The notes beneath the pieces are model-generated. The model was not told the DNA's origin. It did no database searches and saw nothing but the letters and a program-made list of their open reading frames with translations. From the NCBI RefSeq assembly GCF_036568665.1, contig NZ_DATCSD010000389.1, forward strand, positions 1-64,000: a DNA stretch of 64,000 bases, read 5' to 3'. The translations under genes and the position numbers were made by a program. This document shows, piece after piece, positions 27,447 to 35,718 of the stretch. Each line of letters starts with the position of its first letter. Within the stretch, counting starts at the first letter, position 1. The stretch is from Ohtaekwangia sp036568665 (lineage in GTDB: Bacteria; Bacteroidota; Bacteroidia; Cytophagales; Cyclobacteriaceae).

Positions 27447-27546
27447 TCCCACGGGTAGGGTAGTTGCACGGTAATTATACACCTGTCGCAATCGGCATCC
27501 TAAAAAGTCCCGGTCAGCCACCCTGGCAAAGGCAAGACGCCTGTAG
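27447..27546 (+). promoter_or_regulatory. GC-rich structured-looking leader before the RibD-like gene
   Basis: Inside an AT-rich 257-bp gap, this block is locally G+C-rich with short self-complementary words (CCACCCTGG, GGCAAGACGCC). It ends about 40 bp before the start codon at 27587. Its 3' part faintly recalls the end of a cobalamin or other metabolite riboswitch, but I cannot fit a full consensus. Confidence 0.25.
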
Positions 27547-27586
27547 TTTTGAAATATAATACCAGTATATATAAACCCGATAAAAT

Positions 27587-28177
27587 ATGAGAAAGCTGAT
27601 ACTACAAATACAGATGTCGGTAGATGGATTTATAGCCGATGCGTTGGGAAAATCCGGATGGATGATATGGAACTGGGGAAGCGACTGGAAATGGGATGCT
27701 GCCCTGCAGCAATATCATCACGATATCTCGTCTTCAGTCGATTGTGTTTTACTAAGCCGGAAAATGGCCGAAGAAGGTTTTATACATCACTGGGCTTCGG
27801 TGGCGTTACAACAGAACAATCCGCAATCAGGATTTGCGGCCGCTATAGCCAAGACCCGCAAAGTTATCTTTACCCGAACGCTGGAACAATCTGTGTGGCC
27901 GAATGCTACCCTGGCCAAAGGCGATCTGGCAAAAGAAGTATACCAGCTAAAGACTGCGCCCGGAAAAAATATCATCGCCTATGGCGGAGCTTCGTTTGCT
28001 GCATCCTTGGTGCAGGCCGACCTGGTGGATGAATTTCATTTGATTATCAACCCGGCATTATTGGGCAGCGGGCTATCAGTATTCCATAGCATCCGGGATA
28101 TTTATAGCCTTTCGTTGATCAATTCAGTCGCTTATCCCTGCGGAGTTGTTGTAACAACCTATAGTCGCAAGCGATAA
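27587..28177 (+). CDS. Dihydrofolate reductase family protein (RibD C-terminal domain)
   Basis: A 196-aa single-domain protein. The start KLILQIQMSVDGFIAD, the middle KNIIAYGGASFAASLVQADLVDEFHLIINPALLG and the end match the RibD C-terminal/DHFR-like family that reduces pteridine or pyrimidine substrates with NADPH. Stand-alone members are common and mostly uncharacterised; it lacks the deaminase domain of true RibD. It has its own leader and is not linked to riboflavin genes here. Confidence 0.85.
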   Translation: MRKLILQIQMSVDGFIADALGKSGWMIWNWGSDWKWDAALQQYHHDISSSVDCVLLSRKMAEEGFIHHWASVALQQNNPQSGFAAAIAKTRKVIFTRTLEQSVWPNATLAKGDLAKEVYQLKTAPGKNIIAYGGASFAASLVQADLVDEFHLIINPALLGSGLSVFHSIRDIYSLSLINSVAYPCGVVVTTYSRKR

Positions 28178-28264
28178 CGTTTATACGATACCAGCATATT
28201 TTTAGTGCCGACAGAAAATTATATTAAAATTATTTCGTTTATTTACTTAACAAAATAGAAGCAA

Positions 28265-28591
28265 ATGGCAAAAGAATTTCTGGGCGAGTTTGAAGAGCTT
28301 GTGCTTACCATGGTGGCTGCCTTGCAGGAAGATGCCTATGGCGCTGCCATTACCGAAGAGATCGAGCAGCGTGTTGGTCGCGAAGTTACCCTGAGCGCAG
28401 TGCATGTAACGCTATACCGGCTGGAAGACAAAGGGTATATAAAATCAAAAGTTGGGGGAGCAACCAAGGAGCGGGGCGGAAGGCGCAAGCGCATATATAC
28501 CATTACCAGCGCAGGGCTGGCGTTACTGAAAGCAATGAAGGAAGCGAGAATTGATCTGTGGAAGATGGTGCCACAATTAAAATTCTCCTGA
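28265..28591 (+). CDS. PadR family transcriptional regulator
   Basis: A 108-aa winged-helix repressor: LGEFEELVLTMVAALQEDAYGAAITEEI for the first helices, HVTLYRLEDKGYIKSK for recognition helix and wing, then GGRRKRIYTIT. It ends one base before the first permease start, a coupling typical of PadR regulators that control downstream ABC permeases in Bacteroidota. It likely represses its own operon, with an effector probably linked to membrane stress or a toxic compound. Confidence 0.9.
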   Translation: MAKEFLGEFEELVLTMVAALQEDAYGAAITEEIEQRVGREVTLSAVHVTLYRLEDKGYIKSKVGGATKERGGRRKRIYTITSAGLALLKAMKEARIDLWKMVPQLKFS

Positions 28592-28592
28592 G

Positions 28593-31304
28593 ATGAAGAA
28601 TGAAATGACATCTTTACCCCGGTGGGCCGAACGTTTCCTTCGGACCATCTGTCCGGAAGAGCTGTATGAAGTGATAGAAGGCGATATCATTCAAAAGTAT
28701 AACCGTGATGTTAAGCGCGATGGCGAGCGAAAGGCTGCAGGAAAATTATACTTTAACGTGATCCGGTTTCTCCGGCCCGGTATAATTCTGCGAAGGAAAT
28801 TTTCTGTGGAAGTAAATGCACTCTATATGATCCGGAATTATTTTACCATCGCGTATAGACATCTGTTGAGAAGCCGGGTGTTCTCACTGATCAATATAGC
28901 AGGACTTTCAGTAGGCATCATGGCGTTCTTTCTCATTATACAATATGTAAGCTTTGAGTTGAGCTATGATCGTTTTTATGCAAACACCGATGAAATATAC
29001 CGGGTAGCCTATCAGCAATACGAGCATGGCGAACTGAAAAATACATCAGCCCGGAGTTACCCGGGCTTGAGAAGCTTGCTGAAAGATAATTTCCCGGAGA
29101 TAAAAGCGTATACCAGCTTTGGAAAGATACCGGCCAATACGGGTTTCCTGTTCAAGAGCGAAGGCAAGATATTCAACGAGGCCGGTGGTTTTATCAATGC
29201 AGATACAGCATTCTTCCACGTATTCTCTTCTTTATTGATTCGCGGTAATCCGGATAAAGTTCTTCTTGATAAAAACAATATTATTTTATCGGAGTCCATG
29301 GCAACAAAGATCTTTGGCAGCAAAGATCCGATCGGGCAGCGCATCGAGCGCATTGATGATCACGATGAAGGCGATGACTATATAGTGGCCGGTATATTTA
29401 GCGATTTGCCTGCCAATGCCCACCTGCATGCTAACTTTGTTTCGTTCATCGAAAATGATTGGCCCGATCTTCCGTATTGGGAAAATCCGATGATATATAC
29501 CTATATCACCGTAAAGCAACCTGCTGACCCTGTAGCTATTGCCACGCGTTTAAACCATGCTATACAGAAAATCGAAAAGGAAAATCCCCAAATAAAAGGA
29601 TCGCATTTCTTTTTGCAGCCAGTAGCAGCTATACACCTTCAATCACAACTCAACGATGAGTTTGAATCGAACGGTAGTCAGACACGGGTATATATGTTGC
29701 TGGCTATTGGTATGGTGATATTGGTGATTGCCTGGATCAATTATATAAATATTGAGACTGCCCGGTTTACTACGCGTGCCCGCGAGATTGGTGTTCGCAG
29801 AGTGATTGGCTCCGGCAAGCGTGATCTGTTAATGCAATTCTTTGTTCAGTTTATGTGTGTAACGGTGCTGGCATTTGCTGTAGCAGTGGCGGGGCTCTGG
29901 CTCGTACTGCCGCATTTTCATTATCTCACCGGTATACCGATTGCCAGGTTTCAATTGTTTACACCCGCTATATGGTTTGGGGCAATCATAATCTTTTTTA
30001 TAGGATCGTGCTTTACCAGTCTTTACCCATCGCTCTTCCTCATCCGGTTAAATCCTGTAAGCGCACTGAAGAGTAATATAGGGCGAGCAGGTAAAAGTAA
30101 AATGACGCGGCAATACCTGGTGATCGCGCAGTTTACAGTGTCGCTGGTGTTGATCGCGTTTCTGTTGGTGATTGATGACCAGTTAGAATATATGCGCATC
30201 AGCAACCGGAAAATAGATCTCGACCAGGTAATCACGGTACGCAACCCAATGGCTTATTCAGGACAAGAGATCGTTAATAAACATGGCGACTATAAAACAC
30301 TTGAAAATATACTCCTGCAAAATCCGGCAATAACGATGATGTCAACTTCGTCTGCTGTGCCGGGAGCAGAGATCGGATTCACCTATGTAAACGAAATCAA
30401 GCGAAACATCGGTGATCCGTATGATCCGACCCGCTATAAAACATTGTTTGTAGGTACAAACTATATACCCTTATATGGCTTGAAGGTATTGGCCGGAAGA
30501 AATTTTGAGCCGCTTAACGTAAGCGAGCGATGGATTGCCCCGTGGGAAGATAAAAACTGGACAACTATTATGTTGAATGAAAGTGCCGTGAAATCGTTGG
30601 GCTTTGCCTCGCCACAGGAAGCCGTAGGGCAGGAGGTATATTTCAACCGGTTTGACGAAACGGAGAAGTTCCGGATCATTGGTGTAGTAGAAGATTATCA
30701 TCACGAAGCCATCAAGAAAGAAGTATACCCTACCATATTCTCGTCAAACTACGATGCGTTCCAGCAAGTATACTATTCCATCCGGTTGAGACCCGGAACT
30801 GATTTGCAGGATGCTATAGCTTATATAGAAAAGAGTTGGAAAACTATTTTTCCGGACAGACCTTTCGAGTATTTCTTCCTGGAAGAATATTATGATCAGC
30901 AGTTCAAATCAGAATTATACTTCAGTCGCATCTTCAGTATATTTTCCGGGGTGGCCCTTTTTATTGCGTGTCTCGGTATACTGGGTATAAGTCTATTTGA
31001 GGCCCATATACGGAGCCGTGAGATCAGCATACGAAAAGTGTTTGGCGCTACTATGGTCAACCTGCTGTCGCTATTGTCGCGAGGATATGTATATATGGTG
31101 ATCATAGCGTTCTTTGTGGCAATGCCTGTTACATATTTCCTGGCATCGCACTGGCTGGCAGAATACCCGGTACATATTGCGTTGCATGCTGGTATATTTA
31201 TCATTCCGGCAGCGATACTGTTTGCTATGATGATCGCTGCAATCAGCTTTCAGATGATAAAATCTGTAAGAGCAAATCCGGCTGATACATTAAAGTATGA
31301 GTAA
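28593..31304 (+). CDS. ABC transporter permease with prefix domain (MacB/FtsX type), paralog 1
   Basis: A 903-aa protein. The N-terminal permease-prefix domain (LPRWAERFLRTICPEELYEV, about 5-75) is followed by a first membrane helix (about 110-130), a periplasmic MacB_PCD region, a FtsX-type four-helix core in two halves (about 370-520 and 790-900), and the usual ending NPADTLKYE. MacB/FtsX permeases do not form a channel; they couple cytoplasmic ATP use to periplasmic work. No ATPase gene is adjacent, so the partner is encoded elsewhere. It is followed 12 bp later by a second paralog. Confidence 0.88.
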   Translation: MKNEMTSLPRWAERFLRTICPEELYEVIEGDIIQKYNRDVKRDGERKAAGKLYFNVIRFLRPGIILRRKFSVEVNALYMIRNYFTIAYRHLLRSRVFSLINIAGLSVGIMAFFLIIQYVSFELSYDRFYANTDEIYRVAYQQYEHGELKNTSARSYPGLRSLLKDNFPEIKAYTSFGKIPANTGFLFKSEGKIFNEAGGFINADTAFFHVFSSLLIRGNPDKVLLDKNNIILSESMATKIFGSKDPIGQRIERIDDHDEGDDYIVAGIFSDLPANAHLHANFVSFIENDWPDLPYWENPMIYTYITVKQPADPVAIATRLNHAIQKIEKENPQIKGSHFFLQPVAAIHLQSQLNDEFESNGSQTRVYMLLAIGMVILVIAWINYINIETARFTTRAREIGVRRVIGSGKRDLLMQFFVQFMCVTVLAFAVAVAGLWLVLPHFHYLTGIPIARFQLFTPAIWFGAIIIFFIGSCFTSLYPSLFLIRLNPVSALKSNIGRAGKSKMTRQYLVIAQFTVSLVLIAFLLVIDDQLEYMRISNRKIDLDQVITVRNPMAYSGQEIVNKHGDYKTLENILLQNPAITMMSTSSAVPGAEIGFTYVNEIKRNIGDPYDPTRYKTLFVGTNYIPLYGLKVLAGRNFEPLNVSERWIAPWEDKNWTTIMLNESAVKSLGFASPQEAVGQEVYFNRFDETEKFRIIGVVEDYHHEAIKKEVYPTIFSSNYDAFQQVYYSIRLRPGTDLQDAIAYIEKSWKTIFPDRPFEYFFLEEYYDQQFKSELYFSRIFSIFSGVALFIACLGILGISLFEAHIRSREISIRKVFGATMVNLLSLLSRGYVYMVIIAFFVAMPVTYFLASHWLAEYPVHIALHAGIFIIPAAILFAMMIAAISFQMIKSVRANPADTLKYE

Positions 31305-31316
31305 GTATATAGTTTC

Positions 31317-33968
31317 ATGAAACACGATAAACATTCCCTGCCAAAGTGGGCCGAACGATTTCTCAGGGCTGTCTGTCCGGAAGAATTGTATGAGGAGATC
31401 GAAGGCGATCTGATTCAGCAACTCAGCCGGAATGCCGATCGTTTCGGACTGCCTCACGCCAGGAGAAAATTATGCTGGAGTGTAATTCGCTTTTTCCGGC
31501 CGGGAGTATTGCTGCGAAATAAAGTATCGTTGCACACGATGAATTTACAAGGTCTATGGATGGATCTTGTCTTTGCCTGCAGACGACTTCGCTATAATAA
31601 GCTATATGCTTTCCTGAATATACTCGGGCTATCGATGAGTATAGCGGTGGCCGTGTTTATATTTCAATACGCAGCGTTTCAGCTTCGCTACGATCGTTTC
31701 CATCCGCAAGCGGAAAATATATACCGCATCTATACCCGAACTCAATCGCGCGATCAAGCTGTTTTTGAGTCAGCCCTGACGAATGGAACGATTGGCCCTC
31801 AGTTAAAGCGCGACCTGGCAACTGTGCGCGAATCATGCCAGCTTCTTCCGGTGCGTCATTGGTTTGATTGTTCGTTGAAGTATACCGGCCCGCAGGGAAC
31901 TGTTATCAATAACGAACGAAAGCTATATTATACCAGTCCGGATTTTTTTAACGTGTTTTCTTATCCGTTAATGGAAGGCGATACACGAACGGCTTTGCAA
32001 CGGCCATTCTCCATTGTATTGAGTGAGCGGGCTGCCAGCCGATATTTTCATCATGAAAATCCTATGGGCAAGATATTGCACCTGAAAGGCAGCTGCGATG
32101 AACACGACTACGAAGTAACAGGCATCATGCCCAATCTCCCGGAAGAATCACATCTCGATGCGGAGATACTGGTGTCGCAAAACTCATTGGAGAATAACCC
32201 GTACTATAAGGCGTTCGACTGCTATACCTATCTATTGCTGGATGACCATACAAATATACCCGAGCTGAAATCAATGTTGCCGGTTAAGAAAGATGCTTTG
32301 CAAACATCCTATACCGATGTGCAGCCGATAACATCTATATACCTTCATGCTTCGCTTCATGATGAGATCAAGTCCTCAGGCGATGTAACCGGTATATATA
32401 TCATGCTCACGGTGGCGTGTATTATACTGACAATTGCCTGGATCAATTATATCAATCTCTCCATGGCCATTGCGTTGGCACGGGCAAAGGAGGTCGGTAT
32501 CCGTAAAGTAAACGGGGCTTCACGGTTTGCCGTTGCCCGGCAATTTTTTGTAGAAGCTTTTGTGGTAAATCTCATCAGTGCGGCCATTGCCGGTATAGTG
32601 GTGTTCACGGCATCTCCGGTATATCATGAAATTACCGGTTATACATTTTCGTTCTCAGAGTTATTTAGCCTGAGCCGGTATAGTGCTATGCCTTATCTAC
32701 TGGCGATTTTTGCAACAGGTATAGTTCTATCGGCCCTCTATCCTGCACGACTTATTGCCTCCTTTAATGTTGTTCGCGTGCTGAAAGGGAAGTATACTAC
32801 AACCCGGCGCGGGCTTACGTTGCGTAAGGTATTGATGCTTTTCCAGTTTAGCTGTTCGGTGGTTCTCATTATGGCAGCGTTTGTTATTCATGAACAGTTT
32901 GTTTACCTGAAAGATCAGAACCTCGGTATAGACATTCAGAAAACGTTGATTGTGAAAGCACCTGCTCATAATGATATCTCCTATAAATCGCAGCTCGCAG
33001 TATTCGGAAATTATTTGCGCGACCTCTCCGTTGTTGAATCGGTGACTACATCAACGGCTATACCCGGTGAAAAAGTTGAATGGATCAGCCCGGTACGAAA
33101 ATCGAAGGAAGAAGTTGGACTAAATTTTTCGATTCATGTTGTTGATACGAGCTTTATCGATTCATACAAACTCCACCTGTTGGCAGGACGAAATTTTGTT
33201 ATGAATGATTTTCCGGGAGAGAAATTCGGACAGAAAACAGAACCGGTTATACTCAACGAGCGGGCTGTTGCATCACTTGGTTTTACAACGCCCGGGCTGG
33301 CTGTTGGTAAAATAATTTACTGGGATGATAATGCCTGTGTGATCGTGGGCGTTATCGATGATTTTCACCAGCAATCATTCAAAAGCACAATACAGCCCGT
33401 ATTGTTTACCGCGAACCTCGGTCCGATGATGTCGCTGAAGTTTGCAGCCGGTATAGATTCGAAAAGAATGATCGCTTCGGTTGAACAGATACGGAAAGCC
33501 TGGAAGAAATTCTTTCCGGAGAATCCATTTGACTATTTCTTCCTTGAAAATTTCTACGACCTGCAGTATAAAGATGATATACAGCTACGCTGGATATTAG
33601 ATATGCTATGTATACTGGCTATTGTTACTTCGTGCCTTGGGCTTACCGGCCTCTCCGTTTATATAGGTCGCCAGCGATTAAAAGAAGTCGGTATTCGTAA
33701 AGTACTTGGTGCAAATATATATAGTATCGTGTTACTATTGTCGCGCCAGTTTCTGCAATTGATTATCGTGGCTATTATGGTCGCCTGTCCGATAGCCTAT
33801 ACACTCTCCAACGAGTGGCTGAATCGCTTTGCAAGCCGTATACCTTTGCATATTGGTGTCTTTGCTATCCCGGTTATTATTGTCTTGCTGATGACCTGGC
33901 TTGCCGTGGCTTCGCAGATGGTGTATGTTGCACGGTCAAACCCGGTCGATACATTGAAACAAGAGTAA
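31317..33968 (+). CDS. ABC transporter permease with prefix domain, paralog 2
   Basis: An 883-aa paralog of the preceding gene, with the same prefix (LPKWAERFLRAVCPEELYEE), MacB_PCD-like periplasmic parts, two FtsX halves and the ending NPVDTLKQE. Motifs such as EVGIRKVNGAS and EVGIRKVLGAN mark each FtsX half. The shared operon suggests that the two permeases work in the same export or signalling process, perhaps as a heterodimer. Confidence 0.88.
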   Translation: MKHDKHSLPKWAERFLRAVCPEELYEEIEGDLIQQLSRNADRFGLPHARRKLCWSVIRFFRPGVLLRNKVSLHTMNLQGLWMDLVFACRRLRYNKLYAFLNILGLSMSIAVAVFIFQYAAFQLRYDRFHPQAENIYRIYTRTQSRDQAVFESALTNGTIGPQLKRDLATVRESCQLLPVRHWFDCSLKYTGPQGTVINNERKLYYTSPDFFNVFSYPLMEGDTRTALQRPFSIVLSERAASRYFHHENPMGKILHLKGSCDEHDYEVTGIMPNLPEESHLDAEILVSQNSLENNPYYKAFDCYTYLLLDDHTNIPELKSMLPVKKDALQTSYTDVQPITSIYLHASLHDEIKSSGDVTGIYIMLTVACIILTIAWINYINLSMAIALARAKEVGIRKVNGASRFAVARQFFVEAFVVNLISAAIAGIVVFTASPVYHEITGYTFSFSELFSLSRYSAMPYLLAIFATGIVLSALYPARLIASFNVVRVLKGKYTTTRRGLTLRKVLMLFQFSCSVVLIMAAFVIHEQFVYLKDQNLGIDIQKTLIVKAPAHNDISYKSQLAVFGNYLRDLSVVESVTTSTAIPGEKVEWISPVRKSKEEVGLNFSIHVVDTSFIDSYKLHLLAGRNFVMNDFPGEKFGQKTEPVILNERAVASLGFTTPGLAVGKIIYWDDNACVIVGVIDDFHQQSFKSTIQPVLFTANLGPMMSLKFAAGIDSKRMIASVEQIRKAWKKFFPENPFDYFFLENFYDLQYKDDIQLRWILDMLCILAIVTSCLGLTGLSVYIGRQRLKEVGIRKVLGANIYSIVLLLSRQFLQLIIVAIMVACPIAYTLSNEWLNRFASRIPLHIGVFAIPVIIVLLMTWLAVASQMVYVARSNPVDTLKQE

Positions 33969-34047
33969 TGAACATTGCTCGCCTTCTTCGCTAATTATCT
34001 TTCAGAATAACAGAATAGGTGGTATGTTGCATCATTGATACTGGTAT

Positions 34048-35238
34048 ATGATGCGTGCAGTTGTTCTGATCATTTTTCTGATGGGGCAGGTTTGGATAAG
34101 CTCGGCACAAAGCTGGTTCTTTCGCGCAACCGACAAACATCGGAGTGATTCCTTGCCGCAGTATACATTTTTGCAGGTTCGTTATCAGGTCGAGCGCCTG
34201 AACGATACGCGAACTCCCGGTATAAAGTATATACAGGAAAACCCCGTGCAATCGGCCGATGTTCGTTATGGTTTCTTCGGGTATGGAAGAAAAAAGTGGC
34301 AACAGCTTCATCATTACCCAACGTATGGGCTAGGCATCAGCAAGTTCTGGTTTAGCCCGCGTAAAAATATACTGGGTAATCCGTTTACCACATACCTGTT
34401 CTTCAACGAGCCATTGATACAAGTAAAGCGCGCATCGCTTCATTACGATTTTACCATCGGCTTATCGTATAACTGGAATGGATACGACACGTATACTAAC
34501 CCGGAGCAAAAAGCCATCGGGTCTTCAGTAAATGTTATGGTAGGCATCGCGTTACAATATGAGTTTCGCGTTTCCGACCGATTGGATATGATGATAGGTC
34601 CCTCGGTCAATCATTTCTCCAATGGACGTACGCGTTCGCCTAATCGCGGCCTTAACCTCTACGGCTTGCAGGCATCAGCCCGGTATAAATTCAAACCGCG
34701 TCACTTGAAAGAAGGTGCTATAGGTAAACCGTTCGGCAGAATCAACTATACATTCGAGCCTTATCAACCCATGTTCGAGTTTTACACGGTGGGTAGTGCC
34801 GGTATTGTAACAACGTTTAAAGATATAGACAACCCTGGTATATATTACTGGGCCGCTTCCTTAAGTATAGATGCTGCACGGCATTATGGATACACTGGTA
34901 AATATGGCCTCGGACTGGACTGGTTCTACGATGGCTCTTTAAAGGAACAATTTGAAGAGCAGTATATCAACAAAGTGCCGTCACGACTTCTCTTCTGGCC
35001 GGGTGTTCACCTCTCGCACGAGTATATGGTGCATCGCTGGACGTTTATCACACAAGCCGGTATAAATCTCAAGAAGACGGGTGATAAAGGTATATGGTAT
35101 GGGCGTATCGCCCTGCGATACGATGTAAGCAAGAGTATATTTATAAGAACGGGCCTCCGGGTATATGATACCTTCATTTCTGATTTTATAGAGTGCGGAC
35201 TTGGCTACTCTATATATGTTTGTAAGAAACAATCGTAG
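34048..35238 (+). CDS. Acyloxyacyl hydrolase / lipid A 3-O-deacylase (PagL-like)
   Basis: A 396-aa outer-membrane barrel with a signal peptide (cleavage after SSAQ). The PagL-type catalytic His-x-Ser is present in NHFSNGRTRSPN (H189, S191), within SVNHFSNG, followed by RGLNLYG as in the acyloxyacyl hydrolase family. PagL removes the 3-O acyl chain of lipid A and reduces endotoxic activity. The gene begins 79 bp after the permease operon and may be part of it. About 150 residues follow the catalytic pair, so it is longer than classical PagL. Confidence 0.82.
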   Translation: MMRAVVLIIFLMGQVWISSAQSWFFRATDKHRSDSLPQYTFLQVRYQVERLNDTRTPGIKYIQENPVQSADVRYGFFGYGRKKWQQLHHYPTYGLGISKFWFSPRKNILGNPFTTYLFFNEPLIQVKRASLHYDFTIGLSYNWNGYDTYTNPEQKAIGSSVNVMVGIALQYEFRVSDRLDMMIGPSVNHFSNGRTRSPNRGLNLYGLQASARYKFKPRHLKEGAIGKPFGRINYTFEPYQPMFEFYTVGSAGIVTTFKDIDNPGIYYWAASLSIDAARHYGYTGKYGLGLDWFYDGSLKEQFEEQYINKVPSRLLFWPGVHLSHEYMVHRWTFITQAGINLKKTGDKGIWYGRIALRYDVSKSIFIRTGLRVYDTFISDFIECGLGYSIYVCKKQS

Positions 35239-35388
35239 TTCAATCTAGGTCGTTTGCCGGGTATGGAGATTGTGCGGAATCGGTCATGTCCGTACACTAT
35301 ACGTACAGTGGTATAGATAAATTTCTTTAAAAACACCGTGTTTCCGGTTGGCAAGACATTTGTTCTACAAAAGTTGAACAATAGTATT

Positions 35389-35718
35389 ATGGCGTCACGC
35401 ATATACCTCGGAGAACTCGAGGAACTTGTTTTATTAATGGTAGCACTGCTCAATAAAGATGCTTACGGAGTATCAATCACTGAAGAGCTGAAGAAGCAGG
35501 CGAGTCGTGAGCTCAGCATCAGTGCCGTGCATGCTGTGTTGCATCGTTTGGAAGAGAAAGGCTTTGTGAAATCGCGCATGGGCGGATCATCAGAAGAGCG
35601 TGGTGGCAGACGAAAAAGACTGTTCAGCATTACGGCTTACGGACGCCAGTCATTGGAAGAACTGCGCGACACGCGAAACACAATCTGGGATATGATCACG
35701 AAAATCTCTCCTGCATGA
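35389..35718 (+). CDS. PadR family transcriptional regulator, second copy
   Basis: A 109-aa regulator starting at MASRIYLGEL (an upstream in-frame ATG at 35338 adds a non-family stretch). It has the same winged helix as the copy at 28265 (HAVLHRLEEKGFVKSRMGG, GGRRKRLFSIT). Its stop overlaps the next permease start by 4 bp, so each permease module has its own cognate PadR. Confidence 0.9.
   Translation: MASRIYLGELEELVLLMVALLNKDAYGVSITEELKKQASRELSISAVHAVLHRLEEKGFVKSRMGGSSEERGGRRKRLFSITAYGRQSLEELRDTRNTIWDMITKISPA

Noticed and set aside
35348..35364. A sigma-54-like -24/-12 site before the second padR
   Set aside because: The -24 GG with the right spacing is present, but the required -12 GC reads GT; rpoN in the window made the match tempting.
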